Shown here piece by piece: positions 39,101 through 51,100 of a stretch of 64,000 bases of DNA. The translations under genes and the position numbers were made by a program. The notes under the pieces were generated by a model. That model was not told where the DNA came from. It did not search any database and worked only from the letters and a program-made list of their open reading frames with translations. The stretch is from Petaurus breviceps papuanus (taxonomy: Eukaryota > Chordata > Mammalia > Diprotodontia > Petauridae): NCBI GenBank assembly GCA_028583685.1, contig JAMXIF010001253.1:98349813-98413812 (forward strand). Reading direction: 5' to 3'. Numbering within the stretch: the first letter of the stretch is position 1; every line of letters starts with the position of its first letter.

Positions 39101-42100
39101 AGAAAGATCTGAGTTCATATATAGCTTCTGAACCTGGGCAAATGACTTAACCTCTGTTTGCCTTAATCCACTGGAGAAGGAAATAACAAACCACTCCAAT
39201 ATAAATTTGTCAGGAAAACCCCATATGGGGTCATGAAGAGTTGGAGACAAGTAAATGAATGAACAACAAATCATTAAATTAACTGTTGTCTTAGATTCTT
39301 GGTTAATATTATATTTGCTGCTGAAAATTCTAAACATTTATGGTGCTTTTTGTTTTTTTGTTTACAGGAAACACAAGAATATACAAGAAATGTTGTTAGA
39401 TATTGCCTAGAAGCACTTCAAGACTGGTTTGATGCTATTAACTTTGTAGATGAGGTATGTACTTGTCACAGCAGTTAGCAAAACTATTTGACCTTAAAAT
39501 ATAATCAGAGCATAATACCTTTCAAGTAAAATGAGAAATAAAAAATTAGATTGTTCCTTATTATAAGAAATTATTGTTTTAATAGTGTACACTGAAAAGA
39601 AAAGTCAAGGGTTTCCCTTCCCCCTTTAGCACAGAGATGATGCTTAACAGTAGTAAATGTTTTTGTTGGTTTCATAGAGAAGTATTTATTTTATCAGATA
39701 TTTAGTGAGTCTTAACATACATCAAGAGTATAAACTTGTACCATGGTTAAAGTGATTCTACACTTAGGAATGGGATGCTGCACATTGATGGCAAGGATTA
39801 CCAAAACTATATTATGTGGATGTTTTGCTTATCTGAATCTGAAATGACTAAAAGATATCTGTAGGAATGAACTGTGAAGTAGTAGATATAATACTTATTG
39901 TGACATAGTACTTACACAATTAGATTAGAAAAAAGTGCCTTTAATCAAAGATCAAAAAATATCTTTGGGGAATCAAATACAAAGGTATCATTCTTTGAGA
40001 TTTTGTGTACTCGCTTTTAATTTGAATAGTTAGTAAGATTGACAGTTAAAATATATTAGAGTCAGAAGGCAGTGTATGAATTGATTATGTTAAAATTTAG
40101 TTGAGTGACAAAACATCTAACAACTGTCTTTGTGGGAGCAGATGGCCACTTTCATTTAGCTTATGATGTGCTTTCAGAAGGATGCTAAATGTAAGAATTT
40201 TCATGTGGTTTAGATAAGTTAATGAAAGAATATTAGATTGTATAAGGAGCTGGAAGAGGTAAATATTATAATCTTCTTGAATAATGCTTTGTACTTTTGT
40301 TGGAAAGTATTTTAACATGTATTATTTCACTTGTTCCTTGCAGTAGCCTAATAAGGGAGGCAAGGCATTATCTACCCTCATTTTGCTGATAGTGGGAGGT
40401 TAAAATACAGAGAAATTGAATGATGTATTCTGAATTAATTGGTGAATTCTTGATGGAGATAGTTGTAGAGCCTTGTTCTCAAAACATCCAGTTCCTTTTT
40501 TATCTACATACTACTGTCTTTCCATCAGCATAGAAATAGAAGTCGGTCTATTGGTTGGTTTTTCAGAAATGTTAAACAACATGGACACAGGTTTGAAGGT
40601 ATCTGATTATAGTTTTGTGTCACTTTAGGCCAACAGTTTTCACTTGGTAGCAGGATGGTAGATTAACGGTATGTTGGATTAAATATCTATCATTGATTTT
40701 AGTATTGACTAAAATAAAGTTTGGAGGTGAAATGTAATACTAAAGCCTAGGAGGAAAGGATGATTGTGAGCCTGTCTCCCTGTCATCCCTTCCCTTCACC
40801 ATATGAACTTCATTTTCCTAAATACATTTTCCTGATGACATCTTTAAGTCCTAAACTTCTTTAATGTTCCTGCTTAGTTATATATTTCAATCTCCTTAAA
40901 CCCATTGTGTACCTCTCCATTGTATTCTTTGTGATAATCAATTTTTAAGTCTTCTGAGATTATTGTATTCCATGTCTTGCATTTATACAGCAGCATTGAT
41001 ATTAGTAATAAAAATGTGCATCTGTGTTTCCTAGAGAAGTTTGGTTCTCCTGCTTATTAAAGGAGATTTTATGTTTCCTGAAGACCATCCAGCCTACTTT
41101 CCTCTTCCTTCTGCTCCTTGTCCTTATCATTCTTTTCCTCCTCCTTTTTTCTTTTTATTTCTCTTTCTTCCTTATCTTATCATGCTCCTCTTTTTCCTTC
41201 TTTTTTTCCTCTTCTTTCTCTTTTTCCTCCTCCAGCCCAGTACAATGCCTGTTTGTACTGTTTGTCCTTCATAACAAATACTGATGGACAAGCTCTATAC
41301 ATTTATCCATCCAAATGCATGACATAATCTAGGCAGTAGACATTCTTCATCCACAATCTTCCAGGGTAGATGGTTAGGACAAACTCTTGGGTGGTAATGG
41401 CTCTCTTCTGGGAGACTCTCTGATGTTTCTCTTCTAGTTAGTGAATCATATCAGATATAGATAACTGTAAAGAAAGGGAGAGTCACTGCCCCCTGAAAAT
41501 TTCCTGTTCTGTCATATTAAGGAATTTGTTTGTAAAAAAAAAAATCCCGAAAGCAGTAAAAAGTTATTTCACATTTGTGGTCATTATTGCAGTTTCTTAG
41601 CATCTATTGTATGGTTTTCATACTATTCATCATAGTTACCTGTGACTGTGATAATTTTATAGGTTTTAATTGTATAGGAAGATCTGTTCTAACATTTTTA
41701 GCTTTATTCCCATTTTTCCCTATGCACTTAATTTTCTTTGTCTTAAAGAGCTGTTTTTCATATAGAAAAAAATTTGTAATTGTGGTTTTTTTTTTCCATT
41801 AATATTGTAGTCAAACTTGAAGCATTAGGTTCAGGAATAAAACAAAGTACAAATTTTATTTTAGCATATCTTATCTTTACAGAATTATATAAAATATTGT
41901 TTTTTACCTGTGTCATTTTATTTTCTTTGTTTATATTTCAGCCAGCTCCCAACCAGGTTACTTTTCATTTGCCACTACATCGTTATTATGCTATGTTTTT
42001 GAGTAAGGTAAGGTTTGTCTTTGTATGTATGTCTCTTTCCTTTTCTAATAGGCGGGAAAATATATTTTAGATTAAAAAAATCTAAGTTCTCTAAATTTTA

Positions 42101-45100
42101 TTTGTAGGCTGTGAAATGTCAAGAGCTAGATCTAGATTCTATTTTACCAGATCAGGAAATGTTGATGAAACTAATGATTCACCCACTCCAAATCCAGGTA
42201 AGGTTTCATCCTTCTTGGTTGTATCAAGTTTATTTGTCTTATTTGATTTAGAATAATATAACAGAACCATGAAGGTCCTCAGACATATTTTACTTCAACT
42301 TTTAATGTGTTTTTATCATAATTATCATAGTTGAAATATTTGTGTTTGGCTCTCTCATTTTTACCACATCACTTCAATTTTTTTTGAGTAAAACTTTTTG
42401 TTGTAGTTTTCCCTGAAGTCTGACTGTTTCCCCATCTTTACTTGGCCTTTTATATAACAAAAGCACAAAGAGTGTTTATTGTACTGTGAATGAAGAGACT
42501 TGTAACCTTTGGTTACTAACTCAAATTTTTTTTTTTTAAAGCTATCGGGGTTAAGTAACTTGCTCAAAGTTACACTGTGGCCAGATATTTCTGGGTGTGG
42601 TGCTGAGTATCTGTGAGCCCGGATTTGATCCAGGTCATCCAGACACTGGAGCCAGTGTTCTTACTCACTGAGCCACCTGGCTGCCCCTAAGCAATTGGGG
42701 TTAAGTAACTTGCTCAAGGTTACAGGGCCAGGTGTTTCTGGGTGGGTGCTAAGTGTCTGAGCCCGGGATTCGATCTCCAGGTCTTCTCAACACTGGAGCC
42801 GGTGCTCTTACTGGCTGTGCTACCTGGCCGCCCCTACTAACTCACTTTGATTCAAAGCTCCTTTAATTCACTGGTCCTCAACTCCTTTATCTGTAAATTG
42901 ATGTTGCTGAGGTTTTTTCAGTTCTAAAATACTAAGATTCTTTGTCTATTGGTGACATTTGTTTACAAATAAGTAGAACATATTGCTTAAGTTGGTTTTT
43001 CATTAAGTGAAACTTTTATAAATAAATCAACAAGTATTTATTTAGGATCCTTAGGATAAAAAACACAGTACCTAGATATTTTGGGGAGGGGGGAAGGGAA
43101 ATATGAAGAAATCCATGATTATATATCTTCTAAGGAGGTTCTAGATTATTTGAAGAGACAAGGTATAAATACTTAGAGAGTTACATAATAGTATAAGACA
43201 TTGAAAGAATTATTGTCAATCTGAAATATTGTTTTACTCCATTTACCAAATGAGTTATTTTTGCAGTTTGTAGTAAATAGTTGAAAGAGGGAAAATTGAT
43301 CAGATAATCCTGTCCATCACTTAGCAGCATTTTCCCTATAAAATGTGTGATTGTGTGACAAATTAATTGTGGTACTGCCCAGGAATAAAAATAGAGGCCA
43401 CATGCATAGAAATTACATATCTATGTCTTAGTGATGTTTATTGAAGGATATTATTTGTAGCCGGTAGAGCTCTGAGGACTTCTGTGTTTTGATTTGTGTC
43501 TTTACCAGTTCTCTGGGAGTGTTGTCTCAGATCAGCTTGTGGGAGGTGGCAACTTTCAGATGACTCATAAGGGTTGTTAACACCAAAGATAGGGTGGTAG
43601 TACTCCAGGTGGAGTGTCAGTGTTAAAGATGGTTCACCAGGTTCTCTTGTGCACAGAAAATGACCCACCTCTGATTTATGTTAGTGATGGTTTTTAGTGA
43701 TTTAGTAACCAGAGATTCTAGGACCATGATGAAATTGAAGATATAGTATCAGAATTTCATTTTTTTATCTCCACTTAGTATGCAGAAATCTGTTATCTAT
43801 ATAAGTTGAAGATACTACCAAAAAAACCCACTTCATTGGGGCTGAAATGAGTATTTTCATAATTTTGAAAATGGGAAGAAATCTTCCTAGCAGTTTAGGG
43901 ATGTAAAGCAACAGGTAGCATAGGTAAGTAGAATAATTAGCAATCAATATGAACAGAGAATACCTGAGGATACTTATCTCAGAATAGCTTTTTATCAGTA
44001 CCAAGGGAAATGGCCTTGAGACATGTTCTTTTAGTTAAAAGACAATAGAACCTTTGCTTTAAGGAGTTTACAATTCACTTGTTACATTTCCTGGAAGCCC
44101 TGTCAGTTTATTCACTTGAGGGAAGAAGAAACTTTTTTACATCAAGTTCTAAATAGTAAACATAGTCTCATGTATATTATGAAATGGGGTCTAACAGTTA
44201 CACATTGGACATTATAGGTGCATTGCAGCACTCACGACTGAACTGTTGTTAGTGTTTAGTCATATGTTTTTACTGATTTATTTAGCAATTTGTACTTCTC
44301 ATTTTGAAATTTCACATTATAACTTTTACTATAGAAATTTATTTACATGTCTTATTTCCCCCTACCACTGTACTTTTTATGAAGGGCAGGTATCATGTTG
44401 ACTTTTTATTTGCATTAGCTATACATATCATTTAGCAAGGTGCTTAATAAATAGCTGCTGAACAAATGAAAACATGAATTAATCTGTCTACCCACATTTT
44501 CTTTTTTCTTTCTAACTTTTTTTTTTTAATTTTTAACATTTTGTTTTTTTTTAAGCAATCAGGGTTAAGTAACTTGCTCAAGGTTACATGGCCAGGTGTT
44601 TCTGGGTGGGTAATAAGTGTCTGAGCCTGGATTCGACCCACATGTCATCCCAACACTGGAGCCGGTGCTCTTACTCGCTGTGCTACCTGGCCGCCCCTAC
44701 CCACATTTTCTTATCTCATTCCCTTATATGTTGGTGATAAAATCTGAGCAGTGACTGGCTAGGCTTGGGGACCAATTTGTCTGGAGGTTGATCAAATGCA
44801 TGAATTATTTATTTAATGTCTTCATCTTTACATGCAAGAGTGATTGTAATATTAACTTGTTTTGTGTTTAAATATAGTATTTCTTTAAATATTATATTGT
44901 CATTGGGAGTTGTTGAGATACAATTACCCACTGGTAGTGTTTTAGTTTAAAAGACTTCAAGCAAGTATCTTGTTAGTATCTTAAAGGGATCATTATGTAA
45001 AAGTACTCATGCATTAACTTGCAGGTAAGTTATTCTTTATACATTGTTTTGGCAATATTGTATTGTTTTTATTATGATTTTAAATTATTCATTCTAACTA

Positions 45101-48100
45101 GCAGATTTTTAGTTTAAGAAAACACCTGGCTAATTCTAGTTATCAGTTCTAATCTGAAAATATTTTTAGGTGACTTTCTGTGTTTGTGTACAGACTATAT
45201 TTAGAAAATAATCATTCCTAGACTGAGTTGCTAAATAATGGTATTATTTAATTTTTTTTTCTCCTAAATAGGCAAGTCTCTCTGAAATTCACAGTAACAT
45301 GTGGGTTAGAAATGGCCTTCAGATCAAAGGACAAGCTATGACTTATGTACAGTCTCATTTCTGTAATTCCATGATTGATCCTGACATATACCTATTACAG
45401 GTAAAATCACCATATAACAGATACTGCTATAAGCAAATATGAATGCTGAGAAGTAAAATATTCTTTATGTTCTTTCAAAGGTCTGTGCTTCTAGACTTGA
45501 CCCAGATTATTTTATTTCATCTGTCTTTGAAAGGTAAGCAATATTGAAACATTTTTTCAGTACTATGGTATGTTTTCAGTTATTTTTTACTCGTTTAAAT
45601 TTTAAGTATTATGTTTTTTCCCATAGATTTAAGGTAGTGGATTTGTTGACAATGGCTTCACAACATCAAAATACAATACTTGATTCAGAACATGAGAGAT
45701 CTATGTTAGAAGGAGCCCTCACATTTCTTGTGATTCTGTTGAGTCTTCGTTTACATTTAGGTAAAAGCTACAATAATTCATATGCAAATATAATATTTTA
45801 AAATAATGACAGTTAAACCTCCTATTTTAAAAAGAGGTTGTGAGTAGTAAGTCTAATGTAAATTATTTTAGATTGTTGATTTGGTTTGCAAGTGTTGCAT
45901 ATTTAAAAATTAATTCACTTTAATACTTTATCTGAAATAGCTGAAAACAGCAATTATAAACTCTAAATCTGAGGCACCAATCTTTATTTCTTTAACTCTT
46001 GAAACATAATTGAACATTTTAGGGGACAGATTAGTAAAGTTTGTTGTAACTGAATTTTTAATAATTTTATCCCTATTTAGATGTACTAATTTTTGTTTTT
46101 TAATTATTTTTAGGAATGACAGATGATGAAATCCTCAGGGCAGAGATGGTAGCCCAACTGTGTATGAATGACAGGACACATAGTTCATTGCTGGATCTCA
46201 TATCTTTTTAAGTTTTTGTTTAATTTTCAATTGATTGTAGGTTCAATTTGATGTATTGAAAGAAATTTGAGAGTCACATAATGAGTCACAGAATGTTAGA
46301 ACTGGAAGGGACCTTGGACATCCTCTTTTGTCAACGCCTTCATTTCATATATGAAGAAACTGATTTTCAGAGAGGTTAAGTGATATGTTCAAGGCTTAGA
46401 GAACAAGTCCATGGAAGAGTCTGTTTGCCAGAGACCCTCAGGTTTTTCTGGTTTCAGGTCTCCTCATTCTATAGGTTTTTCTGCAATAACATGTCTCTTT
46501 TGCATTTGGATTGAATTAGGTAAAAACAAAATAAATTATAACTCCAGTTGAAAAAATTATTGGATCTGTGACTTCAGTTCCTGGTGAGGAACTTCCTTTT
46601 CCAAAGCAGATCAGCACTTTCTCTGTAATTAAGAGAGTTGCCTGGGGGCATTTGAGAGGTTTAGTGGTTTCCCTTGCGTCACTCAGCCAGTGTCAAAAAT
46701 GGGACTTGAATAAAAGTCTTCCTAACCCTGAGACCAGCTCTTTATCTACTATATCATACTATTAAAATATGATTGGTGTATTCTAAATTATATTTAGATT
46801 GTTTTATTTGCACTAAAGATTTTTTTGCATTAGCATATCATACACATATTCTCTCTCTTTTTCTTTCTCTATGTTTTTCATTCTCTTTGTCCTGTTGTTA
46901 TGGAGTTTAGTAATACACAGTAGCTCTCAATATCATTATGGTAAGCAAATCACTAATTTCCAAGAACCTCAGTTTCTTCATCTATAAAGTGTGATAATAG
47001 TACTTTCTTGATAACCTTTATTGAGCCTTTTATGACAAGCTTCATTTAGCAACTATTTTCTTGGACTGTTAAAAAAGTTAAAGAGGCAATGTTGTATACT
47101 AGAAAGTGTGCTAACTTTGGAGTTAGATTTAGATTTGAACTAGATAATCTCTAAGATTACTTCTAGGTCTGCATTTGATAATAAATGATATCTTGGATTT
47201 AATAAAAATAAAACAAAGGTATGTATCATAACATGTATCTGATATAAAATATCTACTTAAAATTTGTTTCTCAATTTAATTTCTGTTAGTTCTTTCATGA
47301 TCCCTAAATGAAGATGATCATTTGAATATTTCTAGGAGCATTCTTTGAAATTGTAAATCTCAGTTATTTTCTGGATCATATACTCTAGTTTGCTTTCTTT
47401 AGTTCCAAGGAAATAGTGTTATATATAGCTTTAAATACAGTTAGAAAATCATTGACCCTGGAGTCAGGAAGACCAGATCTTACCTCAGACATTTGACATT
47501 TACTAGTTCTGTGACCCTGGGCAAATCACTTAATCTAAATTGCCTTGTAAAAACAAATGGATAAATAAATACAGTTAGAAAAATAACAAAAATTAGAAAA
47601 TGATAAAAGAGAAATCAATTTAAAACATGGAGATTTTAAGATATTACTTTTGATTCCCCTCCCCCCCATCACCCCATATCAGGTTCACTTTTAGTAGGTA
47701 TGAAAATGCTAATAACAAAACACTTTTGGCACTCATCTATATTATATCTTCACAAAGCAAATAGTTGGTAAGTGTATAGATGAAAACTGCCTCAGGTTCC
47801 ACATTGCAGGCATTTTAACTATGTGACAGGACCAGTGTTGACAGAACTGTTGCATTGTGGAGGCCTCTTGTGGCCATTTTCAGGTATTGTAATAGATCTT
47901 GATATTTGGACTGTTCTTAAAAAGTAATTAGAAGAGTGAGTATCCTGATTATTTGACACAACTTTTAGCCAGTGCTAATTTTTCTTGACATATGAATCAT
48001 ATTCCAGAAAATCCCAATCCAAAAAGTGGAATTATTCCAGGTAGCTACAGTTTTGAATCTGTGTTGTCAGCTGTAGCTGATTTTAAAGCTCCTGTTTTTG

Positions 48101-51100
48101 AACCTGGAGGTTCTATGCAACAAGGAATGTATACTCCCAAAGGTATGTTAATGTACATAAGAATAATTTTTGAAATATTAATTTTCTGAAGGTTAATTCT
48201 TATATGCTAGAAGAAATTGATTTATATTTTTTTGCTCAGCCTTGATTTTTTTCAGCCATATTATTTTTATCTTTTACATAAACATTGGTGATTATTTCTT
48301 ACATAAACATTGATGATTGTTTACTTAGCAGACTCTGTTATCCTATTGCAGTAGGGATTCTTGGCCAAGCTTAACTGTCAGTGATCCAATATTAACAATT
48401 AGTATTTCAGTATTTCAGGGAACCATGATTTCATCAATGTGGTTATTTTATTTTTACCTATGCAGATCTGAACCCTTCCCTATCTTCTTGTAAGACAGTC
48501 TTGATAGTCCAGAATTGTCACCTTTACACCATAAAGAATACCATAGTAGGGTTTTTATGGAATGTAAGATAAAACAGTATCCTTCACAGAAAATAATTTC
48601 TACAAACATACTATAAAAGAAAAAATTAAATACTCATCCCTCAGTAATGTTGAAGCAGTTTTAATAAGAATTCATTATTGCACTAGTAGGATCTATGTTT
48701 TGGAATTTTAAAAATGTACTGAAACTTATCCCTTAAGTTTCACTCCAGATTGGAGACTTTCACCATCATCATCCTTATCCTGTTTTCATAGATGGTGAAT
48801 TTGTTAAAATCCCTAAATAGGTAAGAAGTTTGACTATTGAAGCATTTTTGAAATTTTTACCTTATAGAAGAAGTTAATGAAGCATGTCCTTTCTCTCAGA
48901 TGGTCTCTTACTACTTTTTGTCACAAAGAAAACCTTGGAGGAACATAGTAGAGCATTCCATGTCATAATGGCTTTTTTTTTTTAAATCATTGGTACTAGC
49001 TTTACTACTGAAATAAAGCATTTTGTTCCATAGTTAACTCTAAAATACTAGATAGAAAGGTGTCAGTTATATTTAATTTAATACGGTCTCATATTGTACA
49101 CCCTCCTGATAATACACATCAAGTTACTAGAAAATGTTACATTTGAGGTTTTAGCAAAAGGGTAAACTGAGACAAATCTCCACACAAGATAACATTTATT
49201 ATCAGGGGCATGTTACCTGTCAATAAATGGGTCATTGACTTGCCTTCATTTATGTTAAAGACTACAAGCAAAAAGAAAGTTCCCTATATATAGGTTTTGG
49301 GAAGTACAGAGCAGGGTAGATGGCATCATGGGATTAAGGGCAACATGATTGATTATAGAGCTGAAGGGCAGGGACCAACATGATTGGTTGGAAGTTTGGT
49401 AATGGAGGCTAATGATGACCCCCATTCTTCTCTCATGAGAAAAACAAACGCTCATTGTCTTGAGTGCAGGTGTGAGTTGGTGGCCCAGACTTTAGGATAC
49501 CAAACCAGGTAACTTTGAGAGATAGGTTAGTAGAGTAAAATTATTGCTATCAGCCCCAAACTCCTTTTGTGGTCATATGCATTGGATTTTTAAACTTAAC
49601 CCATTACAGGCCAGCTGAACTCTGAACTAAGTTCAGAGACAAAGAATCATGCCTTAGTCAGTTTTAGGACAAAATCAATTAATTGTAAATAAGATAAATA
49701 AGAAAATGGTATAAGATCAACCTTAATCTTCTTCAAAATAATATTTGAAATAGATAGAAGGTATGATATCTTTGGTTGTGGAATTTGATTTTACCACAGA
49801 GTGCATGAAATTAAAAAATTAAAACCTCTAGTTGAATGTTCATATTATTTAGAATATTGTATTAGTAAGTACTTTGAAAATATTTTGGCAGAACTTGTAA
49901 GATGAGTGATTAAAATCGCAAATCTGTACAGCATAGTAGCGTCACTTTATCTTGACTAATACTTTGCTATTATAAACATTCGTAAATACAGATTTAGAGA
50001 TCTCTAAGATGAAAGAGAACTATTAAAAAAAACTTTTTTGATTTTTAAGCTATAACTTGATACCAAAGGAGGGAAATAATTACCCAGAAATCTTGCTGTG
50101 CTTTGGGAGAAGGTGATAGCTTATTAAATTTTATTTATTATCTTTGATAAAAATATATGGTTTAATTTTTAACTTTAATGAATGCTAGATTGGGGTAGCT
50201 AAAGTCTAATTAAATTTAAACACTCTGCTTCAGAATGTCAAGATTCCCAAGATTTAGAGTGGTGATTTGAATCTATTAAAATCAGTTAAGTTTTAAGTAC
50301 TTATTTGTATTTCAGTAAAAGTCATATCACAGTTTGTAATTTCATGATTATTGAGATGAAAACCAAAAGAAAAATAATGCAATATTGTCTGTTCTGTGTG
50401 GATATTAAATATTTTAATAGCCTTTTTTGGTAAACATGAACCTATTGAATTTTTGGAATTCATCTGAAACTTTTATTATCATCTACCCTATGAAAGTAAA
50501 GTGTATTTTGAAAAATTATATATATATATATACATATATTTATATACACATACATATACATATACATGTATATAGAAAATATCCTTTTTGTTATTTCTTT
50601 TGCAGTAGTAACTTTTGGGGAAAGTATAAAATAAGAATAGAAATTTTTTGTTATTTATACATTTAAGAGAAAAGTAAATTAAATTATTTAGATTCTCTTT
50701 AATATCATTAAAAATTAAATTTAGATTTAAATTAAATTTCATTTTCTATTCAAAGGTAAATATTTTAAAACCTTTAATATTTTTGTGTCAATCAGCTATT
50801 TGTTGAGCAACTATATAAAGTAAATGTGGAGATGACGAAGGACCAAGAAATAATTTCTGCCTTAAAGGAACTTATGATTGAGTTGATATTCACATAGATA
50901 ATTGCAGTATATGTTAGAATTTGAAAAATAGATGGGAGAGGTCTAAGCTATGAGGTGACACAGTGAATAGTGTCCTGGTCTTGGGATAAGAAGACTTTAG
51001 TTCATATCTTTTCTCAGGTGTTTATTTGCAGCATGACCCTGATCAAGTCACTTATTCTCTCTGGGCCTCACTTTCCTCATCTGTAAAATGAAGGGACTGT

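Larger units (their letters stand above)
46200..48000 (+). other. Minor-spliceosome (U12-type) intron of UBR3, apparent AT-AT ends
   Basis: Bounded by protein homology on both sides (codons for LLDL then IPENP). Donor ATATCTTTTT at 46200-46209; branch-like TTTCTTGAC at 47981-47989, against the U12 consensus TTCCTTRAC; branch A at 47988 is 12 bases from the intron end, inside the normal U12 spacing. There is no pyrimidine tract before the acceptor, as expected for U12 introns. The last two bases are AT rather than AC. An AT repeat at both edges means the cut could sit up to two bases later with the same mRNA. Confidence 0.82.

Noticed and set aside
45544-45801. 85-codon ORF as a separate small gene
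   Set aside because: It is UBR3 exon 10 with intron read-through on both sides.
48001-48007. ATTCCAG as an ordinary AG acceptor for exon 12
   Set aside because: It would delete conserved residues and no GT donor of matching phase exists near 46199.
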